Shown here piece by piece: positions 16,885 through 25,371 of a stretch of DNA of 64,000 bases. Source of the DNA: an uncultured Clostridia bacterium (GTDB lineage Bacteria > Bacillota > Clostridia > Oscillospirales > Ruminococcaceae); the NCBI GenBank assembly GCA_947627205.1, contig CANQVE010000006.1:1-64000 (forward strand). Reading direction: 5' to 3'. Position 1 is the first letter of the stretch, and every line of letters starts with the position of its first letter. A program made the translations under genes and the position numbers. Below the pieces are notes generated by a model that saw nothing but the letters and a program-made list of their open reading frames with translations, did no database searches and was not told where the DNA came from.

Positions 16885-17369
16885 TGGACAGTTTTGAGTT
16901 CGCCGAAAATAAACAGCTTGTAGAGCTGTGTGCCGAGCGAAAAATAAAAATTGCTGCTGCCGAAAGCTGTACGGGGGGAATGATCTCCGAGAAGATAACT
17001 TCAGTTTCGGGCAGCAGCGCAGTGATAGAGTTCGGTATATGCTCTTATTCAAACAGGATTAAGCGCGAGATTTTAGGAGTTTCAGAGGAAACTCTCGAAA
17101 AATTTTCTGAATACAGCGAGCAGTGCGCAAAGGAAATGGCTATGGGAGCAAGGCGCCTTTCGGGCGCGGATATCGCGGTTTCGACGACAGGCGTCGCAGG
17201 ACCGACGGGAGGTTCCCCCGAACACCCCGTGGGAGAGGTCTTTATAGGGATAAGCTCCGAAAAGGGCGTTTTTGCAAAGCGTTTTCTGTTTTCGGGTAGC
17301 AGGGAAGACATACGCCGGCAGGCGACTGATGAAGCGTTACAAATGCTTATTTTAAGCATTTGTAACTAA
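16884..17369 (+). CDS. pncC: Nicotinamide-nucleotide amidohydrolase (CinA C-terminal type)
   Basis: A stand-alone 161-residue CinA C-terminal domain that deamidates nicotinamide mononucleotide to nicotinic acid mononucleotide for NAD recycling. AAESCTGGMISEKIT supplies the nucleophile region and TGVAGPTGG with HPVGEVFIG the binding loop. The N-terminal MoCF-like domain of full CinA is not present. It overlaps thiI by one base. The last codons lie inside a perfect 14-bp inverted repeat. Confidence 0.9.
   Translation: MDSFEFAENKQLVELCAERKIKIAAAESCTGGMISEKITSVSGSSAVIEFGICSYSNRIKREILGVSEETLEKFSEYSEQCAKEMAMGARRLSGADIAVSTTGVAGPTGGSPEHPVGEVFIGISSEKGVFAKRFLFSGSREDIRRQATDEALQMLILSICN
17336..17366 (+). 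terminator. Perfect 14-bp palindrome over the pncC stop region
   Basis: GTTACAAATGCTTA (17336-17349) and TAAGCATTTGTAAC (17353-17366) are separated by three T residues. The stem includes the last sense codons of pncC. No T-run follows on the plus strand, so it may be a messenger-stabilising hairpin, a weak terminator or a protein-binding site. Confidence 0.5.
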
Positions 17370-17420
17370 TATAACATAACTCACCACTACTCAACAACAT
17401 TTCAGAACGGAGGAATTTTT

Positions 17421-18632
17421 ATGTTGAACAAAGAAGAATTTGACAAATCAAAAAAGGACGAAGAAGTGCGCTATGCGCTCGATAAAATGGGAGCGTCGGC
17501 TTCGGATTTTGTAAGTGAAAAGCATTCGGAGAGTGCTGATGAAAAGCCGAAAGGAAACGTTCTCGTCAGAGCTGCGAGCATTATTATCCCGATGAAAGGC
17601 GACAGCAAAGGCGAGATAGCGAGAAAAATTTTCCTGATAATTTCGCTTATAGTATTTATCGCTGCCCTGTCTTATCTTATCTGGGAAATAACGGGAATAA
17701 GCAGTTCTTATGAGCAGGATAAACAGCTCGGCGAATTGGCAGGTTCTCCGCTTGTAGATGTAGAGGTAGATCTCAACGATTATACCGTACCTCCGCAGGT
17801 GCAGAATCCTATCACTACGGAAGTTACAGGACCGGGAACAGAAGATCCCGAGTATACCGACCTTACGCCCGTTAAAAACACACCCTTAAATATCAACTGG
17901 CAGGATTTGTGGAAAATAAATCCCGATATAAAGGGCTGGATAAAGCTTACGGGAACGCTTATAAACTATCCTGTTTTACAGTCGAGCGACAATGATTATT
18001 ATCTTTATCATGATATTTATAAGAACAGAAGCTCGTCCGCTTGTATAATATCTAGCTATCTGAACACCTGGGACGAGAATGATGATAACGTCGTTCTGTT
18101 CGGTCATAATATGGTTGCGGGAACAATGTTCTCATACCTCGTGCATTACGTTCCGAACGACTATTCAAAAGAACCTCTCGCGTTCTACAAGGTACACCCG
18201 ACCATTCAGCTTGCAACTCCCGACGGAAGAAACGAGACCTACAAAATTTTCGCAGGATGTTATTTAAATACTCAGGAAAACCGCGGAGAAGTATTCCAGT
18301 ATGTAAATAAAACCAAGTTCTCGAGCGTTGACGATTTCAATAACTTTATACTCGGAGTTATGGACAGAAGCTGGTTCTATACGGATGTCGACCTGACATA
18401 CGGCGACGATATCCTCACTTTGTCAACGTGCTCATGGCCTCTCGGACGCGCTGCCTGCGACACAAGGTGGGTTGTTTTCGCAAGAAGAGTACGCGAGGGC
18501 GAGAGCGAAACTGTCGATACTACAGTTGCAAAGCGCAATTACAATCCAAAGTTGTTCACATATTGGTATCAGGCAAGAGGCGGAAGCTGGAAAGGAAGAA
18601 CGTGGGATACGTCAAAACTTCTCAGTTACTGA
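17421..18632 (+). CDS. Class B sortase (first of three)
   Basis: A transpeptidase for attaching proteins to the cell wall or for pilin linkage. It has a cytosolic N-terminal part, the motif MKGDSKGEIARKI just before a membrane segment (about 70-93), a 70-residue Pro/Thr/Glu linker, then the SrtB fold with His229 (FGHNM), Cys337 (TLSTC) and Arg349 (DTRWVVFAR). After the catalytic domain comes a 50-residue tail ending RGGSWKGRTWDTS. At 403 residues it is longer than typical SrtB (about 250). GGAGG precedes the ATG. No LPXTG- or NPQTN-type substrate is encoded nearby. Confidence 0.92.
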   Translation: MLNKEEFDKSKKDEEVRYALDKMGASASDFVSEKHSESADEKPKGNVLVRAASIIIPMKGDSKGEIARKIFLIISLIVFIAALSYLIWEITGISSSYEQDKQLGELAGSPLVDVEVDLNDYTVPPQVQNPITTEVTGPGTEDPEYTDLTPVKNTPLNINWQDLWKINPDIKGWIKLTGTLINYPVLQSSDNDYYLYHDIYKNRSSSACIISSYLNTWDENDDNVVLFGHNMVAGTMFSYLVHYVPNDYSKEPLAFYKVHPTIQLATPDGRNETYKIFAGCYLNTQENRGEVFQYVNKTKFSSVDDFNNFILGVMDRSWFYTDVDLTYGDDILTLSTCSWPLGRAACDTRWVVFARRVREGESETVDTTVAKRNYNPKLFTYWYQARGGSWKGRTWDTSKLLSY

Positions 18633-18660
18633 TATGTAAGCAGTATAAGGAGTGATCGTT

Positions 18661-19710
18661 TTGGAAAAAACAAACGTTTTTATGAAGATCGTAAAATTTA
18701 TCGTTCCATGGAAAGGCGACAGCGCTTTTGAAATAATCAGAAAGATCGTTTTTATCGCCGCATTTACAACGCTTGTAATAACGGGAATTTCTTTCCTGTC
18801 GGTAAAAATGGAAGAGGCCGCGGACGTAAATGAAAATGACGAGCTTCGCGATATTTTCCAAGCCGCGCTGAGCGACGTCAATGTAAACAGCGGAAATGAA
18901 AGCCAGAGCGGAAACAGTGAAACCGAAGAAAACCCGCCCGAGATCTTAGAGCAGTTTCTGCCGCTTCTGGAAATAAACGACGAAGTTGTCGGCTGGCTTT
19001 CTATAGGAAAAGACAAGTTTATCGACTATGTGGTCTTGCAGACGGACAATAACGATTATTACCTCTCTCATAACTATAAGAAAGCCGAGAGCCGTTCGGG
19101 CTCGCTTGCGGTTGATTACAGATGTGAGTTAACTGCCGAAAAGAGGTCTGCAAATATTGTTATATACGGTCACAACATGGCTTCGGGCGCATATTTCGGG
19201 CTTTTGCCGAGATACAACAATTATGACATAAACCGCAATAAAAACGATATAAGTTTTTATAAAGAAAATCCCACGCTCACGTTCAGCACCCTTTACAAGT
19301 CGTCTACCTACAAAATATTCGGCGGAATGCTCGTAAAGGTAAACAGCGGTGATGATGATTTCCAATATCATAGGATACACGATTTTGAAAACAAAGAACA
19401 GTTCGATAATTTCTGCGCGGATATACTCGACCGTTCGACGTTTATAAATCCCGATGTTGACCTGAAATACGGCGACAATATCCTTACGCTCTCGACGTGC
19501 GTTCTGAATAAGGCTTATGGCGACTGCGAAAAAAGATGGGTGCTTTTCGCGAGAGAAGTGCGCGAGGGAGAAGATCCCGAAGTTGATGTTTCAAAAGCAT
19601 ACGCAAATCCCAGCCCAATGTTCTATGACGAGTATTATGCGGTACGTGGCGGTTCATGGAAAGGCAGAGGCTGGAAAGAGGATATAATCGCGGGATATGA
19701 TATGGGCTGA
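18661..19710 (+). CDS. Class B sortase (second of three)
   Basis: A 349-residue relative of its neighbours. PWKGDSAFEIIRKI precedes one membrane segment (about 36-55); an acidic Ser/Asn/Glu linker follows; the catalytic domain has His171 (YGHNM), Cys280 (TLSTC) and an arginine in KRWVLFAR. The C-terminal tail repeats RGGSWKGRGW. The start is taken as TTG at 18661, 8 bases after AAGGAG (18647-18652); the GTG at 18652 overlaps that site. It follows the first sortase by 28 bases, so both are likely on one transcript. Confidence 0.9.
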   Translation: MEKTNVFMKIVKFIVPWKGDSAFEIIRKIVFIAAFTTLVITGISFLSVKMEEAADVNENDELRDIFQAALSDVNVNSGNESQSGNSETEENPPEILEQFLPLLEINDEVVGWLSIGKDKFIDYVVLQTDNNDYYLSHNYKKAESRSGSLAVDYRCELTAEKRSANIVIYGHNMASGAYFGLLPRYNNYDINRNKNDISFYKENPTLTFSTLYKSSTYKIFGGMLVKVNSGDDDFQYHRIHDFENKEQFDNFCADILDRSTFINPDVDLKYGDNILTLSTCVLNKAYGDCEKRWVLFAREVREGEDPEVDVSKAYANPSPMFYDEYYAVRGGSWKGRGWKEDIIAGYDMG

Positions 19711-19769
19711 GATATCGGCATATTAAAGAAAAGTCACATTGCGTTTAATCGGAAGGATCATAGTAGCAG

Positions 19770-20873
19770 ATGACCGAAATGGATATGGGGCTGTCCCCAA
19801 GATCGCCGAAAAAGCGAAAAAAGAAAAAAATAGGCTTCTGGAAGAGCATAAGGCTGGGGCTTTTTCCGGCAAAGGGCGACAGCGTCGGAGAGATAGTTCG
19901 TAAAATTATATTTCTGACGGCGCTGACAGTATTAGTTGTGGCTCTGGTCTATATCGGGCAGTATGTGATAAACTTCATCATTCTGGAGATGAACGCTGCC
20001 GTTGACGAGAACGGAAACAGAACAGCGACCGACGCGCATATAATCGAGGTCAAAAACCGACCGCCCACCCAACAGGAGATAGAGCAGCTTCCCGAAGGTT
20101 CTATAAACGAGAAATACGCAGGACTGTACGCGGAAAACAACGACTTTGTCGGCTGGATAACGATACCTGGGACAAATATAGATTACCCCGTTGTGCAGGC
20201 TGACGATAACGATTATTATCTTCACAGAGACTTTAATAAGAAGTATCTGTTTGAGGGTACTATATTTGCGGATTACCGCGGACCGATAACCGCCGAGGGT
20301 ATGCCGCACAACACCGTTTTATACGGTCATAATATGCTGTACAAATTCAGATTTACAGTGCTTCAAAATTACAAAAAGAACATTTCGTTTCTTAAAACAG
20401 CGCCCGTTATAGATTTCAACACGCTTTACGGGGACGGGAAATATAAGATCTTCTCGGTGTTTCTTGTAAATTGGGAGAGCAAATACGGAGAGGTATTCGA
20501 TTATTCGGGCGCGACATATTTCAGAAATCAGGCGGAGTTTTACGATTTTGTTCTTGAATGCGGGGATAGAAGTATTTACGATACGGGCGTTGACGTTGAA
20601 TACGGCGATGAATTTCTGACTCTCTCTACCTGCGACGAATCGACCTATATGGATTTAAGGCTTGTGGTCGTTGCGAGAAAGGTGAGAGAAAACGAAGAAC
20701 CCAAAGTAGATACATCTAAAATTGTTAGAAAGAAAAGTATAAAATATTTTGACGGTTACTACCAGATCTACGGAAATCTTTGGAAGGGGAGAACGTGGAA
20801 TACCTCGGTCGTAAAAGGACTTGACGCGTATATCAAAGAACACGGACTCGAAGATGATCCATCAGACTATTGA
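19770..20873 (+). CDS. Class B sortase (third of three)
   Basis: A 367-residue sortase with a very basic N-terminus (PKKRKKKK), the shared motif PAKGDSVGEIVRKI, a membrane segment (about 48-75), and the catalytic domain with His187 (YGHNM), Cys288 (TLSTC) and an arginine in DLRLVVVAR. The C-terminal tail has the diverged motif YGNLWKGRTWNTS. It is 59 bases after the second sortase and 12 before the SpoIID-domain gene. The three proteins are clearly paralogues but diverged in the substrate-facing loops around the cysteine, suggesting different targets. Confidence 0.9.
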   Translation: MTEMDMGLSPRSPKKRKKKKIGFWKSIRLGLFPAKGDSVGEIVRKIIFLTALTVLVVALVYIGQYVINFIILEMNAAVDENGNRTATDAHIIEVKNRPPTQQEIEQLPEGSINEKYAGLYAENNDFVGWITIPGTNIDYPVVQADDNDYYLHRDFNKKYLFEGTIFADYRGPITAEGMPHNTVLYGHNMLYKFRFTVLQNYKKNISFLKTAPVIDFNTLYGDGKYKIFSVFLVNWESKYGEVFDYSGATYFRNQAEFYDFVLECGDRSIYDTGVDVEYGDEFLTLSTCDESTYMDLRLVVVARKVRENEEPKVDTSKIVRKKSIKYFDGYYQIYGNLWKGRTWNTSVVKGLDAYIKEHGLEDDPSDY

Positions 20874-20885
20874 GGAGTTTATTTG

Positions 20886-22340
20886 ATGAAACATTTGTCG
20901 TTGGTCAAGATTTTTACGGCACTGACCATTATGGCGGTCTACATTTTCACTTTCGGCGTATCGGGAGCAGTCGAGGGAGCAACAGAAGAAAAAACCGATA
21001 TTGTTTATGACAGTTCTGTTGAAAGCAGCTCGGAGAGTGTTCCCGAATCGGAGAATTTCGGACTTCCGACGCTTGCACAAAATTATGTTCCGTTTGAGTA
21101 TGATCTTAGCGATGTAGCTAAACAGTATCTTTCTGAAAAATATCCCGAACAAAGTTCAGGAGAAGATGAAACGCCGAACGGCGACGTTCCTCCTTTCAGC
21201 AGTTCTTCTCAAAGCTCGGTATCTTCGAGCAGTCATTCTTCATCATCAAACAGCTCAAGTTCATCATCAAGCATTTCTTCATCATCTCAAAGCAGTTCTA
21301 AATCTTCATCAAGCAGTTCATCTTCGTCATCTAAAAGCAGTTCAAAAACATCCGGCAATTTATCATCTTCATCATTTTCAAGCAGTTCAAAATCATCAAG
21401 CAGTTCAAAGTCAGCTTCAAGCAGTTCCAAATCATCATCGAGCAGTTCCAAGGCAACTTCAAGCAGTTCAAAAGCGTCAAGCAGTTCAAATCAATCGTCA
21501 TCATCTTCTTCTCAAAGCACGCTTTCAGGACCTGCGAATGAAGAAGTATGGGTAAACAACAACGGAACGATAGTAAGAGGAACGGCTCTCGATATAGTGT
21601 CGAGAATAGTAATGAACGAAGTAGGCTCGACGTTTTCCCCCGAAGCGATAAAGGCACAGGCAGTCGCGGCGTATACAAATGTAAAGCGCTGTAATAATGC
21701 AGGCAGTGCGGCGAGCGTATTGCTGAAAAACAGCGTTACAGTAAAGGTCAGAGATCTTGTCGCCGAGGTCATAGGTGAGGCTGTTTATTATAACGGAAAG
21801 CTCATTCAGGCTGTTTATTCTGCTTCTTCTGCGGGATATACGGCTTCTTCCAAGAACGTCTGGGGAGTTGAATATCCGTATTTGCACAGTATATACTGTG
21901 AACTTGACGAAAAATACGATCCGAATTACGGCAGAACACAGACCTTTACGGCAGACGCCATAAAGACAAAAATTTATGATAAAACGGGTATAGAACTAAG
22001 CGGCGATCCGTCTGAATGGTTTGAAATCGTAGACTATATCGAGGGAAAATACGTCGGAAATATGAAGATAGGCGGACAAAGCACATATATAAATTCAAAC
22101 GGTAAAACCGTTAAAATAACAGGGCGCGTCCTCCGCGAAACCATATTAAACTACGGTATACGCTCCCATGCTTTTGACATAAGCTATGACAGTTCTTCAG
22201 ACAAGTTTACGTTTACTACATACGGCTACGGTCACGGCGTCGGACTCAGCCAGAACGGCGCAAACGCTCTCGCCACTCATCTCGGCTGGAATTATAAGCA
22301 GATACTTGAATTTTATTATCAGGGCGCTGTTGTAAAATAA
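20886..22340 (+). CDS. Secreted Ser-rich SpoIID/LytB-domain protein
   Basis: A 484-residue exported protein. Signal peptide at about 1-28; an acidic stretch; a low-complexity region (about 100-215) made almost only of Ser with scattered Lys, a likely flexible spacer and glycosylation-prone; then a SpoIID domain (about 220-484). The domain has the presumed catalytic glutamate in VMNEVGSTFSPEAIKAQAVA and the hallmark YGYGHGVGLSQNGA. SpoIID cleaves denuded glycan strands as a lytic transglycosylase during engulfment; this secreted paralogue probably acts on wall glycan. ATG 20886 is preferred over TTG 20883 because of GAGGAG at 20872-20877. No sorting signal is visible. Confidence 0.88.
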   Translation: MKHLSLVKIFTALTIMAVYIFTFGVSGAVEGATEEKTDIVYDSSVESSSESVPESENFGLPTLAQNYVPFEYDLSDVAKQYLSEKYPEQSSGEDETPNGDVPPFSSSSQSSVSSSSHSSSSNSSSSSSSISSSSQSSSKSSSSSSSSSSKSSSKTSGNLSSSSFSSSSKSSSSSKSASSSSKSSSSSSKATSSSSKASSSSNQSSSSSSQSTLSGPANEEVWVNNNGTIVRGTALDIVSRIVMNEVGSTFSPEAIKAQAVAAYTNVKRCNNAGSAASVLLKNSVTVKVRDLVAEVIGEAVYYNGKLIQAVYSASSAGYTASSKNVWGVEYPYLHSIYCELDEKYDPNYGRTQTFTADAIKTKIYDKTGIELSGDPSEWFEIVDYIEGKYVGNMKIGGQSTYINSNGKTVKITGRVLRETILNYGIRSHAFDISYDSSSDKFTFTTYGYGHGVGLSQNGANALATHLGWNYKQILEFYYQGAVVK

Positions 22341-22358
22341 TAAAATAAGAGGTAATTT

Positions 22359-22892
22359 ATGGAATACGAGCTTTATGACGCAACAGCGCAGGAGCTTTTT
22401 GAAAAACGGAATTTTATAAAAGACCTGTGCTTTGAGTATAACAATTTAAAGCCCTCGCTTCTTGAAGAACGAGATAAACTTATTCGTAAAATTATCGGAA
22501 AAGCGGGAAAGAATATCTTTATCGAACAGCAGTTCTGGTGTGATTACGGCTTTAATATTGAAGTCGGCGACAACTTTTATGCAAACCACGGTTTGGTTAT
22601 TCTTGACGGAGCAAAGGTCACTTTCGGAAATAACGTTTTCATAGCTCCTCAATGCGGATTTTACACGGCAGGACACCCGCTCGACTTTGAAACGCGCAAC
22701 ACAGGTTTTGAATATGCTCTTCCGATAACTGTCGGCGATAATGTCTGGATAGGCGGAATGGTTTCCGTAATGCCGGGAGTTAAGATAGGGAGCGGTTCGG
22801 TCATCGGCGGCGGGAGCGTCGTTGTAAAGGATATCCCCGAAAATGTTCTCGCGGTAGGAAACCCGTGCAGAGTAATAAGAAAATTAATCTGA
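22359..22892 (+). CDS. Sugar/maltose O-acetyltransferase (LbH family)
   Basis: A 177-residue left-handed beta-helix acetyltransferase of the Maa/galactoside type, transferring acetyl from acetyl-CoA to a sugar hydroxyl. Hexapeptide repeats run through the second half (ITVGDNVWIGG, VKIGSGSVIGGGSVV). The catalytic histidine is in TAGHPLDFETRN. It ends with the standard VGNPCRVIRKL. It begins 18 bases after the SpoIID-domain gene and could modify wall sugars, but a detoxifying or metabolic role is as likely. Confidence 0.9.
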   Translation: MEYELYDATAQELFEKRNFIKDLCFEYNNLKPSLLEERDKLIRKIIGKAGKNIFIEQQFWCDYGFNIEVGDNFYANHGLVILDGAKVTFGNNVFIAPQCGFYTAGHPLDFETRNTGFEYALPITVGDNVWIGGMVSVMPGVKIGSGSVIGGGSVVVKDIPENVLAVGNPCRVIRKLI

Positions 22893-22936
22893 AGCAGAAG
22901 TTTTTATACAGGCTGTTATTTGAAAGGAGTTGAATT

Positions 22937-24097
22937 ATGGTCAATTTTGATTTTTGTACGCCCACAAGGCTTGTTTTCGGAAAGGGAGTTATCGAAAAAC
23001 TTCCGTCAATAATGGAACCTTTGGGAAAAAAGATATTGCTTGTATACGGCGGAGGTTCTATAAAGAAAAACGGACTTTATGACAAAGTACGCGAACTGCT
23101 GAAAGATTTTGAAATATTTGAGCTTTCGGGTGTTGAGCCGAACCCCAAGTATGAAAGCGTAGTAAACGGAGCGGAAATATGCCGTAAAAACGGGGTAGAA
23201 GCGGTGCTTGCTGTCGGCGGCGGAAGCGTTTTAGACTGTTCTAAGTCAATTGCCGCAGGCGCAAAATACGACGGTGAACCATGGGATCTTATCACCTACA
23301 AAGTTCCCGTAAAGAGCGCCCTGCCTATTGTTGATATTATGACGCTCTCCGCTACGGGAAGCGAATATGACGCAAATTCCGTAATTTCAAGAATGGATCT
23401 TAACATAAAGACCTGTCTTAAATCCGAGCATATTTTCCCGACCTGCTCTATTCTTGATCCGACTTATACTTTTACGGTCTCAAAGCGCCAGACTGCCGCA
23501 GGCGCCGCTGACGCAATAAGCCATGTGTTCGAGAAATATTTTACAGCGCCGTCGAGTGACCTTGCCGACGGAATGTGCGAAGCTGTCATAAAAAGTATAA
23601 TGAAAAATGTTGTGATAGCACTTGAAAAGCCCGATGATTATGACGCAAGGGCAGAGCTAATGGTCGATTGCGCGCTTGCCTGCAATAATGTTATCGCGCT
23701 CGGAAACGGCGCTTCGGGCTGGGTTGCACACGCGATAGAGCATACTTTGAGCGCGTATTATGACATTACTCACGGAGAGGGACTCGCTATAATAACTCCG
23801 CATTGGATGAGGAAGATATTGAGCGAAAAAACGGTCGACCGTTTTGTAAAATACGGAGTTAATGTTTTGGGCATTGATCCCGCGCAGGATAAGTTTTCAA
23901 TTGCAAATAAGGCTATAGATATGACCTACAGCTTTTTCGAGAGCCTGGGTATTCCTATGACGCTCGGAGCGGTGGGGATAGACGATAAGAAAATTGATGA
24001 AATGGCGTTTGATACGGCAGGAGACGGAAAGCTCGCAAACTGTTATGCTCCGCTTACGGTCGAGGATGTAAAGGAGATACTGACGAACGCGCTGTAA
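22937..24097 (+). CDS. Iron-containing alcohol dehydrogenase (BdhA/YqhD-like)
   Basis: A 386-residue group III alcohol dehydrogenase, probably reducing aldehydes with NADPH in fermentation. The cofactor motif VGGGSVLDCSK and TLSATGSEYD are present. Metal ligands appear as the aspartate in AGAADAISH and histidines in ISHVFEKY, AHAIEHTLSA and ITHGEGLA. Length and motifs match butanol dehydrogenases and YqhD. AAAGGAG precedes the start. The exact substrate cannot be read from sequence. Confidence 0.9.
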   Translation: MVNFDFCTPTRLVFGKGVIEKLPSIMEPLGKKILLVYGGGSIKKNGLYDKVRELLKDFEIFELSGVEPNPKYESVVNGAEICRKNGVEAVLAVGGGSVLDCSKSIAAGAKYDGEPWDLITYKVPVKSALPIVDIMTLSATGSEYDANSVISRMDLNIKTCLKSEHIFPTCSILDPTYTFTVSKRQTAAGAADAISHVFEKYFTAPSSDLADGMCEAVIKSIMKNVVIALEKPDDYDARAELMVDCALACNNVIALGNGASGWVAHAIEHTLSAYYDITHGEGLAIITPHWMRKILSEKTVDRFVKYGVNVLGIDPAQDKFSIANKAIDMTYSFFESLGIPMTLGAVGIDDKKIDEMAFDTAGDGKLANCYAPLTVEDVKEILTNAL

Positions 24098-24135
24098 AAT
24101 AGCGATTTGGGCTATGAACATTAAAGGAATATGTA

Positions 24136-24167
24136 AACTAAAGCTGACATTTTTGTCAGCTTTAGTT
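24136..24167. promoter_or_regulatory. Perfect 14-bp inverted repeat next to the XRE-AbrB promoter
   Basis: AACTAAAGCTGACA (24136-24149) and TGTCAGCTTTAGTT (24154-24167) are separated by four T residues. The right arm ends two bases before the -35 box. It could terminate the dehydrogenase transcript, though no T-tract follows, or act as operator for the downstream regulator. Confidence 0.55.
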
Positions 24168-24169
24168 GG

Positions 24170-24198
24170 TTGAAAATACTTTTTTGTTATGGTATACT
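24170..24198 (+). promoter_or_regulatory. Promoter of the XRE-AbrB/ABC operon
   Basis: TTGAAA (24170-24175) and TATACT (24193-24198), 17 bases apart, with a TGG extension before the -10. Confidence 0.7.
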
Positions 24199-24218
24199 TT
24201 TTTATGGAGGGTGAATTT

Positions 24219-24617
24219 ATGGGATTTGACGGCAATAATTTAAAGCTGTACCGAAAAAAGCTCGGCTATACACAGGAACAAATTGCAGAGCTTATCGGCG
24301 TTTCAAGACAGGCGCTTGCAAAATGGGAACGCGGAGAAAGCCTGCCCGATATTGATAATGTCATAGCGCTTGCTGATCTGTTTGACATAAGCGTAGACAG
24401 CCTTGTGAGAAACTTTGCTTCGCTTCAGAAATTGCAAAAAAGCGACGACGATAAAAGACACATCTTCGGCATTGCAAGAGTAAACAGCAAAGGACAAATC
24501 ACCCTCCCGAAAAAATGCCGGGATATCTTCGGATTGAAAGCGGGAAACGCGCTCCTTGTTCTGGGAGATGAAGACAAGGGCATAGCGCTTATATCGGTGT
24601 TTGCCGACAAAAAGTGA
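24219..24617 (+). CDS. XRE-AbrB fusion transcriptional regulator
   Basis: A 132-residue protein joining two DNA-binding folds: an XRE helix-turn-helix (about 4-65, YTQEQIAELIGVSRQALAKW) and an AbrB/SpoVT swapped-hairpin domain (about 83-130, VNSKGQITLPKKCRDIFGL). Both are common alone; the pair in one chain is seen in Firmicute regulators of ABC transporters. The ATG at 24219 follows GGAGGGTG; an earlier ATG at 24189 lacks such a site and overlaps the promoter. It probably controls its own operon with the ABC exporter 13 bases downstream, through the adjoining palindrome. Confidence 0.85.
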   Translation: MGFDGNNLKLYRKKLGYTQEQIAELIGVSRQALAKWERGESLPDIDNVIALADLFDISVDSLVRNFASLQKLQKSDDDKRHIFGIARVNSKGQITLPKKCRDIFGLKAGNALLVLGDEDKGIALISVFADKK

Positions 24618-24630
24618 ATGGGAGAAAACT

Positions 24631-25371
24631 ATGAACGCCATTGAAACCAAAAGCCTTACGAAAAAGTATAAGTCAAAAACAGCGGTAGATAAGATAGACC
24701 TCACCGTTAAAGAGGGCGAGCTTTTCGCACTTTTGGGAGTAAACGGCGCAGGCAAAACAACTATCATAAGAATGCTCACAGGTCTTTCTCACCCTACAAG
24801 CGGGGAGTGCAGGGTATACGGGAACGACTGCGTTTCAGAGCGCGGCGAGATAAAGAAAATAGTCGGCATTTCCCCGCAGGATACCGCTGTTGCGGAAAAT
24901 CTTACGGTAGATGAAAATTTACGGTTTATGTGCGGGATCTACGGTCATTCAAAAGAAAAGACCGAGCAAAAGACAGCCGAGATGATAAGGCTTTTCAAAA
25001 TGGACGAGGTGAAAAATTCCCGCGCGAAAACGCTTTCGGGCGGGTGGAAAAGAAAGCTGTCCATAGCCATGGCGCTTATTTCCGAGCCGAAAGTTTTGTT
25101 TCTTGACGAGCCGACTTTAGGACTTGACGTATTGGCAAGGCGCGAGCTGTGGAGCGTTGTTGAGCGGTTAAAAGGCGGAACAACTATTGTCTTGACCACT
25201 CACTATATGGAAGAAGCGGAGCGCTTAGCCGACAGGATAGCTATAATGTTAAACGGTAAAATCGCGGCAAGCGGCACGTTGTCCGAGCTTGAAAAGCTGA
25301 GCGGGAAAACGGGACTTGAAGAAAGCTTTGTGGAGATAGCAGAGCGCTTCAGAAAGGATAATGTAATATGA
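24631..25371 (+). CDS. ABC exporter ATPase
   Basis: A 246-residue drug/lipid-type ABC ATPase. Walker [11 protein letters not shown]-loop in GISPQDTAV, signature LSGGWKRKL, Walker B LFLDEPTLGLD and the switch histidine in LTTHYMEEAE are all intact. Upstream in-frame codons from 24601 lack a binding site; GGGAGAAAA fixes the ATG at 24631. It overlaps the permease gene by ATGA. The substrate is unknown; the neighbouring regulator suggests an antibiotic or peptide stress response. Confidence 0.93.
   Translation: MNAIETKSLTKKYKSKTAVDKIDLTVKEGELFALLGVNGAGKTTIIRMLTGLSHPTSGECRVYGNDCVSERGEIKKIVGISPQDTAVAENLTVDENLRFMCGIYGHSKEKTEQKTAEMIRLFKMDEVKNSRAKTLSGGWKRKLSIAMALISEPKVLFLDEPTLGLDVLARRELWSVVERLKGGTTIVLTTHYMEEAERLADRIAIMLNGKIAASGTLSELEKLSGKTGLEESFVEIAERFRKDNVI

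Noticed and set aside
21166-21555. 129-residue open frame inside the Ser-rich gene
   Set aside because: A frame-shifted reading of the serine repeats, His/Gln/Val-rich, with no start signal.
20886-22340. SpoIID-domain protein as direct sortase substrate
   Set aside because: No LPXTG- or NPQTN-like motif, hydrophobic segment or charged tail at its C-terminus.
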